A stretch of 64,000 bases of DNA. It comes from Micrasema longulum (Eukaryota > Arthropoda > Insecta > Trichoptera > Brachycentridae). The stretch's first letter is position 1. Each line of letters begins with the position of its first letter. Made by a program: the position numbers and the translations under genes. A model generated the notes under the pieces. The model was not told where the DNA came from. It did not search any database and was given only the letters and a program-made list of their open reading frames with translations. Positions 1 to 10,975 of this stretch are shown here, piece by piece. The DNA is taken from the NCBI GenBank assembly GCA_022494885.1, contig JAGVSM010000452.1, positions 1 through 64,000 of the forward strand. The letters are read 5' to 3'.

Positions 1-195
1 AAAGTACTAGCAGGCAACAGTCGGCTATCGCCGATTACTGATTGAAAATGTGTCATGTAAATATTACATTCAAGAGAATATGAAAATATATAAACAAAAA
101 TAGGAAGTAGATACTTACCCCTTAAAATATTTATATGGAAAGCGCAGATTTGACAGCCGGATATTTATAACCTCGAAATTGACACACATTAAACG

Positions 196-715
196 AACAA
201 AAACAAACAAACCATCACGCCGTTTCCCCGTTAAAGTAGACAGAGAGGATAAAACGCCACATCACTCTATCTTTGCATACATATCTCGCTTTCTCTGCAT
301 TCATACATCTTTTCATGCACGCGCGCCGATTATTCTGACTTTTGACATGTCCATCTTCAAGTATTTGTTGGATTTGGTAGTGCCATGTCCTTCTCGGTCT
401 TCCTCTATTTCTGCATCCATCAACGTTCTCATTGTAAATATTCTTAGCCGTTCTATCGCTGTCTATTCACTCTACATGTCCATACCAGCGCCGAGCTCCT
501 TTCTTGATTTTGACGATAATGCTTATCTTAGCCTTACATAATGTACGGATCTCTACATTTGTGCATTTATCGTTCATAGTTTTACCAGACATTCGCCTGA
601 GAGATCGCATTTCGACAGCATTCAGCCTACTTTCATTCCTGTTTTTTAAGTCCATACTTCGCTCCCATACATCAGAATCGGGACCAGACACACATTACTT
701 TTCGTATAATTCATT
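196..715 (-). mobile_element. RTE-like retrotransposon 3' fragment
   Basis: The minus strand encodes ESRLNAVEMRSLRRMSGKT and KIKKGARRWYGHVE, the conserved C-terminal block of this family. The 3' tail is GTTT repeats at about 200. Confidence 0.8.
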
Positions 716-1426
716 TACTCGAAAAACATGATTTCATTTTATTGAATTGAAAGTTTGAAATTTTACTATGTGACATTTAAACGGTGTATAGTTATAAATT
801 ACAGCAAAATAATGTAAATTACTAAAATTTTGTGATATTTTCAACAAGTCATTTCTATGTTACAACTTTTGACGTTCGAAATTAAAACTTCTTTCTCCCT
901 CATTTAGCACACAGCATTTAGACGGTGAAATACCGAATGAGCTTTAAACGACAAATTTTATCAGTCAAAATTAGTCTGATTTATGTAAAGGATAGAGGTC
1001 AAATTCCTATCCGCCAAATAAGTCGAACGTTCTACATCGCACGGCACCATGAAACAACATAGGGTGGATTCATTAATAATATTTTTTTTATTATTCCATT
1101 TATTAATAGGCAGGCAAACACATGAAACAGTACACTATGAAGCTGACTAATCTCCACTCGATTTCTTTTAGCAAAAATTTCACTCGCAAGTAGAAACTCA
1201 ATAAATAAAACCAAAAAAGAATATAAAAAATAAGTATCCACCCACCCTAATTTTACCGGACTAAGTAGATTAGCACGTTTTGTGTGAAACTGGCCCATAA
1301 ATGACAGATACAATCAATCATTTTTAGAATAATAATATATCAGATTTTGTCTATTCTTTTTATGATTTCCTTGTATTTTGTACTTGGAGCCCGGGAATAG
1401 GAAAGTACACAATATGAGTAGTAAAA
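716..1426. other. No recognised feature
   Basis: AT-rich, presumably TRIT1 intron. No exon of the TRIT1 core was found on the plus strand here. Confidence 0.5.
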
Positions 1427-1639
1427 TTACAAAATCCGCTCTAGATAAATTTAGAAAAAAAAAAGTTAAGGAAAAGATTTATTGTTGTTTGATAAAATCT
1501 ACAAAATAAGACAACCGTGTGCCACATATCCCAGTGAGTTGCAAAACCCACTCCATCTCAAACGTTTTTTGTGATCTGCACATATACTGTAAAACAATTT
1601 TCTCATAAGTAGATGAAGTCTCTAGAGCGGGTTTTGTAA
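1427..1639. repeat. 213-bp element with 19-bp inverted ends
   Basis: TTACAAAATCCGCTCTAGA at 1427-1445 and its inverse (one mismatch) at 1621-1639. No coding content. Confidence 0.5.
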
Positions 1640-1726
1640 CCCAGCGACTTATGATTGTTGGTTCCAGAACTTTCTAAATAAAAGTGTAATAATCCATGCC
1701 GGGTACTCTCTCATTCATTTTGAATA

Positions 1727-2246
1727 CAGTAGAACCTCGATAATCCGGACTAATTGGGGATGAGGGTAGTCCGGATAACCAAAAATCCAGATAATTGAAA
1801 AAATATAATTAAGAGAATAAAAAAAATATGCATATCTACACATTATTGTGAATGTTTTTATTGAAATATGTACATGTACATTTAATACAATTAATGGTTG
1901 ACATCTAAACACTAAAAAGTGGAAGCGAATAAGATTTTACCCATGTATTTCCAGCACTCTAATACCATTTCGCCCTTTAAATCTTTCAAGCCAACCCGAA
2001 CTTGCCTTGAAATTCGATCTCCATTTAAACATACGTTAAAAAATATCACCTTTTCACATAATATTGGACCAGATGATCGCTTTGAGTGAACTACATAAAG
2101 AGACACTCTTCGATGTCATAAGTAGATACTCTGCCGTTTGGGAATATTGAGACAACTAATTTCCATAGATGGCGCTGTGCAAATTAGTTAAATTTGTTTA
2201 AAAAATGAATTAAACCCAATCCGAGATCCAAATCGAGGTTCTACTG
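1727..2246. mobile_element. Tigger-like deletion derivative
   Basis: 520 bp with perfect 15-bp terminal inverted repeats CAGTAGAACCTCGAT and TA duplications on both sides. On the minus strand it retains a piece of the DNA-binding domain of a Tigger/jerky transposase (GPILCEKVIFFNVCLNGD). It lies in the TRIT1 intron, ending 46 bp before an exon. Confidence 0.82.
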
Positions 2247-2292
2247 TAGTTTTTTTATGCTTGTTACATTTACATTTTATTCACATTTGCAG

Positions 2293-2503
2293 ACCAACAG
2301 ACTACACAAAGGGAATCTTCCAATCCATCGGATTTAAAGAATTTCACGAGTACCTGATCCTAAGCGACGATGAACGTACTACAGCTCATGGCCAGAAAAT
2401 GTTTACTGAGAGTTTAGAAAACCTGAAAATAGCAACCAAGAGATATGCCAGAAGACAAAACAAAATGATAAAGAACCGTTTTCTTGGACATCCAAATAGA
2501 CAG
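2293..2503 (+). CDS. TRIT1: TRIT1 penultimate exon
   Basis: 211 bp, 70 full codons plus one leading base. It encodes the end of the isopentenyl-transferase core (GIFQSIGFKEF ... RYARRQ). The acceptor lies only 46 bp from the right end of a Tigger-like element. Confidence 0.92.
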
Positions 2504-4628
2504 GTTAGTCATTTTAAAATTTACAAATGTAATTAAATAGAAATATAAAAATCTTAATTCTATGCATAATTCTAATCATTACTATTACATAAATATGTAT
2601 TTTTTTCTTCAAGTAATAATAGCTTTTGATTATTAACTTTGCTACCCACCATAAAGTAATAAGATTAATTGCCAGTTGCACTGTAAATAAATTGAGTTAA
2701 AAAGGATTTAAGTTTAATCAATACTGTTCTGAAATAAAATTATAGCCCCGGACACGGTGGCTACTCAGGTCCTAAAAATGTTAATTGAGTTTAGATTTGT
2801 CCCTCAGGTAGTTCGTTAGAGCTAATACCTACCATGCTTGTGGTCCCAGGTTCGATTCCTAGCAAGGTCAACATAAAATATGTATTTAAAAAGGTGATTT
2901 TCACAGTTTTATTTTGGACTTAATCTGAAGTTTTATGTCACATGAAAAAGTAAGATAAATCAACTGCATTTTAACAAGAATGCAACAATAATTTAACTGT
3001 AAACATTTTTTTAACTTAAATTTTTTTTAAATTGTGTTTTTCTATCGGCATTTTCTGGTGGTTCTGCATTTTAATTATCATAATAGAAATTTGTATTTAT
3101 AAACAATAATTACAATGTAGACAAGAATTGTTTTTTTTTTATATTTAATGGAAAACGTTAATGTAAATACATATATGTATCAAATTTATATGAAATTGTA
3201 TTTAGTAGTAATATTGCATACTTCTATTTTTTATCTGAATAAACTAACAAATATAGTTATTCCACTTTCACCTTTGACTTTTTGTGGTGCAACTCCCCAT
3301 AGTGACAAATATAATATATTTAATATGAATCGACTTGATGTAACTATCTAGATATGCTGCACTTGATATACCGATCCACCCTCAGGTGTGGACAAAGAAT
3401 GATGATGCATATGCAAAGACTTTAAAAAACACACATTTTACACAAAGATTTTTTTTTTAAGAACCTATGTTTTATAATATGGATGATCATTGTTTCTTAA
3501 CTCTAAAAATCCCTCTGCAAATCGTATGTCGTGTTACATTAAGCAAAAGGTGGGATGTTTTGAATTACAGGTTAACCAAAATTTGACATGTACATAAATA
3601 TATACAGTTCTGTAGTCTATTTTTCATAATTTATGAAAATAATCATATAATTTAGGCCTGTTATAGCAATATAGGACTTCATTCACGAAGGCACCGTGGC
3701 GCAGTTGGTTAGACGGCCAACTGTGAAACTGGCGTCGCGGGTTCGATTCCCGCCAGTTGCAAAAAAAAAATCCAAGAAAGATTTTTTCTCAATTGGTCTG
3801 GGTGTTGTGGACATTGTGGTGTATCTTTCATTACCTCCTTCCATATCCCCTCTATCCCACCTGCTGACAAGCCTCAAAATAGAGGCTTAGCGGGTAAAAA
3901 AAGAGATATATTATGTCTTGTATTCTATGTAGACTCATGTGACATAGCCACACAAGAGTTAAATTACCTACATGGCAATTTCAAACATTTTTTTCTCTCA
4001 CTTTTGTTCTCATCCAAAACATTTTCCATCTCTGTTGCAATACATGTCAATCTACGTAATTTAATTTTGGTAATGACCTTCCTGGCAATATTATGTACCA
4101 CAGATGAACGGTATCTACTTGTTAAGTTACTGTTAACTACATACTATGATGAAACATAAAACTGCAAAGTTAGTTGAAAATATAATGGTATGGCATTCTA
4201 TTCTCTTCACATAATTATGAAAAACATTATAATAGTGTTAGTTAATTTAGCTTTTTATTAAACACTTCCTAATGATTCTTATTTGATTTTAGGTGCCGCC
4301 AATCTACATGTTAGACACTAGCGATGTTTCTTTATGGATGGAAAATGTTTCCAAGAAAGCATTACAAATCGTTGAATCCAATTTGAATGATACCAAGTGT
4401 CCCATATCACCGGAACCATTTGTTACTGGACTGAGTTATATCAATGGAAATAATCCAAATGCATCTCATTACTGCGATACATGCCAAAGAGTCTTTATTG
4501 GTGATCATCAATATAAAATTCATATGGATTCAAAGAGGCATAAAAAACAGATGAGGAAATTATTAAAATGTGAGAAGGCCTATGAAATTAATAAACCATC
4601 TAAAGAAACAGGAAGTAGCAGTTTTTAA
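2293..4628 (+). CDS. TRIT1: TRIT1, tRNA dimethylallyltransferase, last two exons (join 2293..2503, 4293..4628)
   Basis: This enzyme adds a dimethylallyl group to adenosine 37 of a subset of cytosolic and mitochondrial tRNAs. The first visible exon encodes the end of the IPP-transferase core, with the family string GIFQSIGFKEFHEYL followed by a T-x-RYARRQNK-x-x-KNRFL block. The last exon reads PPIYMLDTSDVSLW and then a C2H2-type zinc finger (CDTC, then HMDSKRH), the finger found at the C-terminus of animal TRIT1. Splice sites are canonical and in phase: acceptor ttgcag before 2293 (one base completing a codon), donor gttagt after 2503 (phase 0), acceptor ttttag before 4293. The stop codon is 4626-4628. 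About 181 residues are visible. The catalytic N-terminal two thirds is not in the first 2.3 kb and must lie left of the window. The identification is firm; exons upstream are inferred. Confidence 0.93.
2803..2910 (+). repeat. SINE family A, divergent
   Basis: GTCCCAGGTTCGATTCCTAG followed by ATGTATTTAAAAAGG matches the head and start of body of the copy at 43656. Confidence 0.6.
3690..3906 (+). repeat. tRNA-derived SINE, family 1
   Basis: The head is GGCACCGTGGCGCAGTTGG ... GGGTTCGATTCCC, with A- and B-box promoter motifs. The acceptor ends do not pair (GGCACCG against CAGTTGC), so it is not a working tRNA. A non-tRNA body and A-rich tail follow. Confidence 0.75.
4293..4628 (+). CDS. TRIT1: TRIT1 terminal exon with C2H2 zinc finger
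   Basis: 111 codons plus stop. The zinc finger residues are in CDTCQRVF and HMDSKRHKKQ (C-x2-C-x12-H-x5-H). The tail KETGSSSF is short compared with vertebrate TRIT1. Confidence 0.92.
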   Translation: MPPIYMLDTSDVSLWMENVSKKALQIVESNLNDTKCPISPEPFVTGLSYINGNNPNASHYCDTCQRVFIGDHQYKIHMDSKRHKKQMRKLLKCEKAYEINKPSKETGSSSF

Positions 4629-7600
4629 AACTGTGAATCCTATTAATGCTATGCTGTATGTATTTAATTTCGGATATAAAATATTTCTTTATTTTCAAAC
4701 AAATTTTTCAAACATTTTTTTAAAAAGAACCTTAAACCCTTTGTTGACTTGGTTTAATATTATATATCCCTGAATATTCTAAACATTAATAGGAAATCAA
4801 CTGTTATTAAAAATAAACAGTGAAATTAAAATTGAATGAGTAGAAAACCAGTAAATTTGATTTATGTGAGGTTTTTTTTTGCTCTCTAATTTTGTTCAAC
4901 TGAGTTTCTCCTAAAATAATAATAGAGATGTCAATAGCATTCATTGGCTGTTGGCTTAAATATAATAAATTATGAGTGTCTAAAACTGAAAACAGTTAAA
5001 ATTGTAGTTTAAGATCATGTACAATATTCTTTTCAACGGAAAACCAATTTGATATTATGTTCTTATTAGATAAAATGTTATCATTGCAATATGTGCCATG
5101 ATTATTGTGGTAAAACTACTACAATTAGCATTACAAACGTAAAGTGAGAAAATCCCAGTCTCTGTATACTAACCCTGTACTAACACAACAGTGCCAGCAG
5201 CAAACTCTGGCATTGTGATCTTCAGTAATGATCGGTGAATAACCAAATAAACTATTTCAACAGCTTTCAAAAAGAAAAGTTTATACCTTGTTTGTACAGA
5301 TTAGATACTCCATTAGTAACAAAGAAATCAAGCTAAACATGATATTATATGGATGTGTAACATGTCAGTAGTCCTGTAAATAACAAATTACAATAACTTT
5401 TTTCTTCCATTTAACTTTACCACTATACAACCCTGTCTAGGGACACCGACGTGATAAAAATATCGAGGAGGTTAAGTTCCATAAAATATGGTAGTGACTA
5501 CCAAGTTGATTCTTCTGTGTTATATTGCACTCCATGTAATCTATTTTCATTACTATTGACTACCTAACTTGATAACAGAATTTTAAAAATAAAGTATACA
5601 GCTCGTAGAAACAAAAATATTTAGTTTCGGAAATAACACAATCTTGTTTCCTTGTCCTGTGTGCTTTAATTCGACTGTATTTAGTCAATTACCCATTGAC
5701 ACGGACTTAGCTCTGCTAACATAAAATTCATGGGGCTCAGACACCCCCAGGCCTTATGGAGTTGGTGCTCTTGACCCTTTACGAAAGAGACAAATTTACA
5801 TATTATATAATTTATACATTTTTCTTAAGATTCAATTCAGTAAAATGTGCAAAACTAGATAAACCTCAAAAGAGAATACTCCAGTCCAAACCATCCAATT
5901 TTATAATAAATATATATGTATGTGCATCTTTATCTATTGTTATTACTAAGCAAACCTTAGACATAATTATTATGGCACTTATATGGAATACTTATAGGTA
6001 CGCTATCCGGCAAATGATATGGCACATTTTTAATATATCAAAAGCTTCGTTATTTCCGGCACTCTTTAGTTCATGTCCTGTTTTAATAAACTCTCGACTA
6101 TATATGTGTTCGGCATTCTAGTTAACACTATATAGGTATAAACTTTGTTGACAAGAAGCTGGTATATAAATCTTAACTTATTGAATATTTAGAAAACAAT
6201 ATCCAGCAGATTTAAATAAAAAATTTATTTCACTTCCGTATAAAAAAAATTACTTCAATGGATATCAAATATGTAATAGAAACATTTAAATACAAATATT
6301 TTTAAGCCTCCGTACATACACTTGCCCCTCTGAAAATTAATTTAATTTATTCAGAAATAAGATAATCTGAACCAGGAACATAATTTACTATAAAATATGA
6401 TTGATATTTTTTAATTCCTTTATTTGAGCCTAAGCATGAGCTTCATACATTCCTGGTGGAAAATATAATGATAATTTCGGAGTGTGAAGTTACATTTCAT
6501 TATTTTTTTTTAGTGACAAAACATCTACAAAATAAAATGTATTTATGGTGCCGACTTTACAGAAAAGTCAATGAAAGTTTTTTTAGTTAATAAAAAATCT
6601 CGTATATTAAATTATGTAGGAATCACGTCAACATAATAGACATATACAGGATTTTTTTATTGATTATAATAGTAAACAAAAAAAAAACTATTGGCTCTTT
6701 TGTAAAGCTGCTACACGTCTTACGAACTTTTCCTTTCCACCGTCGATATGGTGTTTCCATAATAACTGCTTTTTCAATATAATTTCATTCCATGCTTATC
6801 TCTAAAATATTTTGATGTGTTATAACACATGTTATACATAACCAAATATAAAAGGAACAATATATGCTTTTTGTTTTAATGATTTTACTTTTGAATAATT
6901 TAGTGTTCTTTATAAACACTCCTTTTTTTTGTCAAACTCATTTTTCCTACTTTTAAATAATGATATGTACATTCATTGTATAACCCTTTTTGTGTGTAAT
7001 GTTTATAAAATAAAATAAATACGAATGAAAGACTTCTTTTTTAATAAGTATAAGTGATCCTTTTACACATGTAGGTACTGCTATATTGGATTCATGAAAA
7101 ATCAAAGGGATGTGGGATCATACACTGGATCGTATGTGTGAAATAAAATGCCAAACTTTGACAGTTCAAAGTAAAATTTTGTTGGTGTTCGTTCAAAATC
7201 TATATTTTACTAAGGGAATGTTTTGTAGTTTCCTCATTAAAAATCAAATGTGGAAAAGTTCACACAAGGCCACAACTAACTATTCAGCCAGAGCTCAGAC
7301 AGTAGTTAGAGCAGCTAAAGATAACTGTTGCAGTATAATCAGCAGTATTATAAGCCATGTGTTAATATAAGTTTTGTGGTATTTTTCCGAATTTCATAAT
7401 GATCACCAAAAGTACACCAAACTGGTAAAGATTATATATCATTCGAAAGAATATTTTCTGCTCTACAAGAAATTGTGTTTGCTTTTACGTTACATATATT
7501 ATTTTATTTGATTACAAGCCTTCGAAATGGAATGTCAAATATACAAAAGTGAGCATTTTCGACATTTCCGGTTTCATTTTTTTCTGTTCGCGTTCAATCG

Positions 7601-7937
7601 AGGAATAAGGCTGCCAAAGCTGCTTGCGATATTTGTCTACAGTCCAGTGAAGATGCTATGAATTATTGACTAATTTATTGTAAAATAATGAAGGAAAGAG
7701 ATTTTTGACTAATTGTTTTTTTTTGTTGTGTCCTCTTGTTTTCTTAATTTGGACATAACCCATCTTAACACCAACAAATGTAATGTAAAAGCAAACACAG
7801 TATCTTGTAAAACAGAAAATTTTCTTTCATATGACGCACATAACCTTTACCATTTTATTTTACTTTTGGTGCTCATTTTCAAATTTGGAAAAAACTGACA
7901 CAACTTATGTGACATTCTACTTCATTACTACTACAAC
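4629..7937. other. TRIT1 3' flank and intergenic DNA, no gene recognised
   Basis: AT-rich sequence. Short open frames at 5756, 7110 and 7713 show no family motif and no codon bias. Confidence 0.5.
4812..4817 (+). terminator. Candidate poly(A) signal of TRIT1
   Basis: AATAAA hexamer about 185 bp after the TRIT1 stop. It is the first canonical hexamer seen downstream, but no transcript evidence is available. Confidence 0.4.
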
Positions 7938-8410
7938 AACTACCATCATGTCATTTCTCAGTAGGGGTAGGCAGAGAGGATGGACTGTCGCGCAGTTTAT
8001 CCTGACATACATTCCTAGCTTCTTCCGCATTCATAGATCTTATACATGTCCGTAAGTTATGCCACACCCTCTCAGATTTGCATTTTTGCCTGATTTCGCC
8101 ATTCGTAACCTTGTCATACATTGATTTCCCACACATTTACTTAAGAGATCGCATTTTGACCGCGTTTACTCTGCTTTCCTTCCTCTCCCAGTCCCATGTT
8201 TCACTTCCATACATAAGTGTTGGGACTATAACTCAATTGTGCACTGCCAGTTTAGTTTCGATTAACATATTTTTTGCTATACTTAGTGTGTCGTTCGTTT
8301 AATTGACCGCATTCACTCTCCTTTGAACATCTTTTTCTACTCATGAACACACGCTTTTCAGATACACAAACTCTTCCACTCGTTCAAGACATTCATTGTT
8401 TCTCTGTACG
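7938..8410 (-). mobile_element. RTE-like retrotransposon 3' fragment
   Basis: The minus strand encodes NAEEARNVCQDK and shows the 3' PTPTEK/GMMV terminus, with upstream remnants of the SLRRM block. Confidence 0.7.
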
Positions 8411-8602
8411 TAATAAGGCAAAAAATCATGTAACTCCCACAAACAAATCATAACAATTGAAAAGATAATACATATATGTTTATCGATCGTCCACAGAAAA
8501 TAACTATTTTAATGATCACATAAAATTCAATAGTGAATGATTTAAAAAATATTTTCTCAATAGACATTTAGTGATTATGTACATTGGCAATGTTTGCTCT
8601 AA

Positions 8603-8765
8603 TCATCACCATTCCCTTACCGCACCTAATGGTGCAGAGGGCACTGATTGGTACACCAATCGCAGCGTATCTTGATCATTTTTGTTACATGAAGGTAAGA
8701 TGATTAGTCTTTCGTTTCAGGTACCAGTCCAGGGACTATGAAATGTTCTGGTGTCTACTCTATAA
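8603..8765 (-). repeat. SINE family A body
   Basis: Inverse of the 43780-43862 segment (CCAGTCCAGGGACTATGAAA; GATTGGTACACCAATC). The tRNA head is missing. Confidence 0.6.
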
Positions 8766-9027
8766 GTAGGATATTTTTTTGTAAATGACCCTTGGGTCAA
8801 CTTGCTTGCAACAATAGCATTTAATTCTGTGGAAGTTTTAGGTAGTTTTTATTTTTGGTGGCATTTTGCAATTATCTGAGTAGTCAATCAACAAGAGAGG
8901 AAAATTTTATGTAAAACTGCAAACACACATCAAATTTCATTTTTTTGGTCTTGTCTTATTAATGAACTGGAGGATCGGTATTATCGTTTGGCAAAAGATT
9001 ATTGAAAGTCTTAATAAATTCATAACA
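8766..9027. other. Spacer downstream of TFB1M, nothing recognised
   Basis: Low-complexity AT-rich DNA between a SINE fragment and the TFB1M poly(A) signal. Confidence 0.5.
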
Positions 9028-9033
9028 TTTTAT
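9028..9033 (-). terminator. Candidate poly(A) signal of the COA3-TFB1M transcript
   Basis: AATAAA on the minus strand, about 35 nt after the TFB1M stop. No comparable hexamer is seen in the 46 nt between COA3 and TFB1M, which supports one shared transcript end. Confidence 0.55.
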
Positions 9034-9067
9034 TGTTTCTATTACTTCTACTGATGATAAAAATAAA

Positions 9068-10117
9068 TTATTTGTTTGCAAATAAATCTTCTAGTTGTGG
9101 GTCATTGCAGTCAAATTCTGAAGTTTTTTTAACTTTGGGAGCTCTCAGATCATAGTCAGCAACCTCTGGATGTTTGGTGATAATATGTTCGTACGCATAA
9201 CAAAGACGTTTAAATTCTTCATGTGTTATTTGAAAAGGCCTCGTTGTCGGATTTATGTTAGCAATAGTGAACATTTCCTGAGCCAACTCGTCTTGGCATT
9301 CCGGAGGGAAGAGTGTTTTAGCGCCTCGAATACAGTACTTCTGTCTCAAGTGGAAAGTTTGTCTCAGTACCTTCTCCACTAACTTGAAATCAAGCGGAAT
9401 TATAGGGTCTTTCCAGGGAGTTAGAGTAACAACACCGACGTCCACATCCGGCTTAGGAACGAAAGCTTTACCCGGTATAGTAAACTTGTGATTCACTCTG
9501 CACCAATTCTGACACATTACGGATAGTCTGCATCGCTGGGGACTCAGAATGGGGGCGGCCATCCTTTCTGCCACCTCCTTCTGGAATGTAAGCGTCATCC
9601 TCGTCCGACCGTACACCCACGGTCCAGTGCGTTTAGAAATCATCTCCAACCATCTTATAATAAGAATAGTCGATACACTGAATGGCAAATTTCCAATCAA
9701 ATGTATAGGGGGCGTACACTCGTACCAGGGGTCTTCACTAGCAGTATAGGTAAACGCTTTTTCTAAATTTGTTGTGAGAATATCGCCAATTACAATATTA
9801 AAGTCTATGTGGCCGGCAGAAGCTTCGGATAGCATTTCCAGTGAAGGTATAAACCTGGGATCCTTTTCAACAACGACCAATTGTTTAGGGTTATGGCGCA
9901 TTATAGAGCGGGTGATGCCTCCCGGTCCGGGGCCCACTTCGCATACGTGCGCTCCTTCTAAGTTACCAGCAGCCCGCACTATTTTGTCCGTTAGCCTTTC
10001 ATCCATCAAAAAGTTCTGGGATAGTTGCTTCATTGCTCTTAATTTGTACAATCTAATAATGTCACGTATTGTTGGGAGAGGTGGTAAGCGTAAGTTCAAC
10101 TTTGGTACGAGAGACAT
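9068..10117 (-). CDS. TFB1M: TFB1M / mtTFB1, mitochondrial dimethyladenosine transferase 1
   Basis: This single-exon 349-residue protein is close to the usual family length. It belongs to the KsgA/Dim1 class, which dimethylates two adjacent adenosines in the 3' hairpin of small-subunit rRNA, here the mitochondrial 12S rRNA, using S-adenosylmethionine. Visible motifs are LSQNFLMD (residues 32-39), the SAM-binding EVGPGPGG (60-67), VVVEKDPRF (81-89), and the catalytic motif IV NLPF (143-146), followed by the substrate-loop string FVPKPDVDVG. The basic, Leu-rich start suits mitochondrial import. The chosen ATG has A at -3 and follows the COA3 stop by 46 nt with no ATG between. No splice signals interrupt it, and the gene has probably no promoter of its own. 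Orientation and spacing match the dicistronic arrangement described in Drosophila. Confidence in identity is very high. Confidence 0.97.
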   Translation of the reverse strand: MSLVPKLNLRLPPLPTIRDIIRLYKLRAMKQLSQNFLMDERLTDKIVRAAGNLEGAHVCEVGPGPGGITRSIMRHNPKQLVVVEKDPRFIPSLEMLSEASAGHIDFNIVIGDILTTNLEKAFTYTASEDPWYECTPPIHLIGNLPFSVSTILIIRWLEMISKRTGPWVYGRTRMTLTFQKEVAERMAAPILSPQRCRLSVMCQNWCRVNHKFTIPGKAFVPKPDVDVGVVTLTPWKDPIIPLDFKLVEKVLRQTFHLRQKYCIRGAKTLFPPECQDELAQEMFTIANINPTTRPFQITHEEFKRLCYAYEHIITKHPEVADYDLRAPKVKKTSEFDCNDPQLEDLFANK

Positions 10118-10163
10118 GTTGAGTTTTTATATAGGTATATAGTGAATCTTATGAGTAATGCTA

Positions 10164-10418
10164 TTATTTATGGACTGTGGCAGGTTCTATAAAATCATCC
10201 AAAAACCTCTCTTGTTTGACGGCAAATATAGAATATATATAAATACCGAAAACTCCGGCGCCGAGTAATGAACCAGTGATAATATTATTTCTTCTTACAG
10301 CCTTAAGCTTTTGAACACGTTCCAAATTTTTTGCTTCAACGATCTTCATTAAGTTCAACTCACCTTGAGTATATCGAGATTTAATAGAGGTATTATCGGA
10401 AGGTTTATTGCTTTCCAT
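10164..10418 (-). CDS. COA3: COA3 / CCDC56, cytochrome c oxidase assembly factor 3
   Basis: 84 residues. COA3 is a small inner-mitochondrial-membrane protein that stabilises newly made COX1 during complex IV assembly. The sequence shows a polar, charged N-terminal region (residues 20-43, LMKIVEAKNLERVQKLKAVR, helical and coiled-coil-like). A single hydrophobic segment follows at about 46-67 (IITGSLLGAGVFGIYIYSIFAV), then the conserved short tail KQERFLDDF. The start codon has a good context (A at -3, G at +4). It is the promoter-proximal ORF of a two-gene unit with TFB1M, separated by 46 nt. Only two further AUGs occur inside the ORF: Met24 in frame, and one out of frame near the end. That favours scanning ribosomes reaching TFB1M. 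The family match rests on size, the single membrane segment, the R-R-N-N and Q-E-R-F-L-D-D-F strings, and its neighbour. Confidence 0.9.
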   Translation of the reverse strand: MESNKPSDNTSIKSRYTQGELNLMKIVEAKNLERVQKLKAVRRNNIITGSLLGAGVFGIYIYSIFAVKQERFLDDFIEPATVHK

Positions 10419-10862
10419 TATCGAAAAAGAATTATTCGCCGTTAAAAAACGGCGATCTATAACCTCTACAGACTTTGACAGATTGGATTTTCAGCAATGG
10501 CGTTCATTCCATTGTTACACAACATGACTATTGGATACGATAGGAAGCTGCAAGCATCGATAAAACAGACATCTACACTTATTTGGTGGAAAACCATACT
10601 ACTAGAAGTTACCGACAAATTTAACGTTTTAGTTTTGAACATAGATGGCAATAGTATGCGGATTTATGTTTGACATTTTTCCATTGTCAGCTGTTAGTGA
10701 CGTTTGAGAAAAACAACATAACAAAAAGGCATGCGCATTTTGCATCTCTTTCTAATGAACGTGTCTGTTCGGACTGGGTTGACTACGCGCAGTGCTGCGT
10801 CGCATTTGCGAGCAATCGCGTAGTATCGCCGAGAGTCGTTTGTTTACTGTTTATATTTTGAG
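10419..10862. promoter_or_regulatory. Shared divergent promoter region of COA3-TFB1M and FBXO25
   Basis: 444 bp between two divergent start codons (COA3 at 10418 on minus, FBXO25 at 10863 on plus). The right part (about 10780-10850) is richer in CpG than the surrounding AT-rich DNA, with strings such as TTTGCGAGC, AATCGCGTAG and TCGCCGAGAG. No TATA box is obvious. That both transcription starts lie here is an inference; there is no room for a long separate promoter unless 5' exons exist elsewhere. Confidence 0.6.
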
Positions 10863-10975
10863 ATGCCATTTATTTCCAAGGATTGGAGATCACCCGGAGA
10901 AGAATGGGTGAAGACCCAAGAAGGCTGGGAGAAGAAAAAAGTGTTAGAATGTACGGCGCAACTAGACAACCAAAG
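10863..10975 (+). CDS. FBXO25: FBXO25 exon 1
   Basis: Start codon exon, 113 bp. It encodes MPFISKDWRSPGEEW and then a lysine-rich stretch (WEKKKVLE). Donor gtcag follows 10975, phase 2. The next intron is 12.3 kb. Confidence 0.93.

Noticed and set aside
179..541. A 120-codon ORF on the plus strand
   Set aside because: It is the antisense of an RTE-like C-terminal fragment, whose minus-strand frame shows family motifs.
3690..3762. A possible functional tRNA gene (B box GGGTTCGATTCCC, A box GTGGCGCAGTTGG)
   Set aside because: The 5' GGCACCG and 3' CAGTTGC arms do not pair, and a second copy with the same head at 25452 shows it is a SINE.
5756..6121. A 121-codon ORF between TRIT1 and TFB1M
   Set aside because: AT-driven hydrophobic translation, no domain, poor start context and no splice or codon-bias support.
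9774..10142. A 122-codon plus-strand ORF
   Set aside because: Antisense shadow of TFB1M, which has clear methyltransferase motifs.
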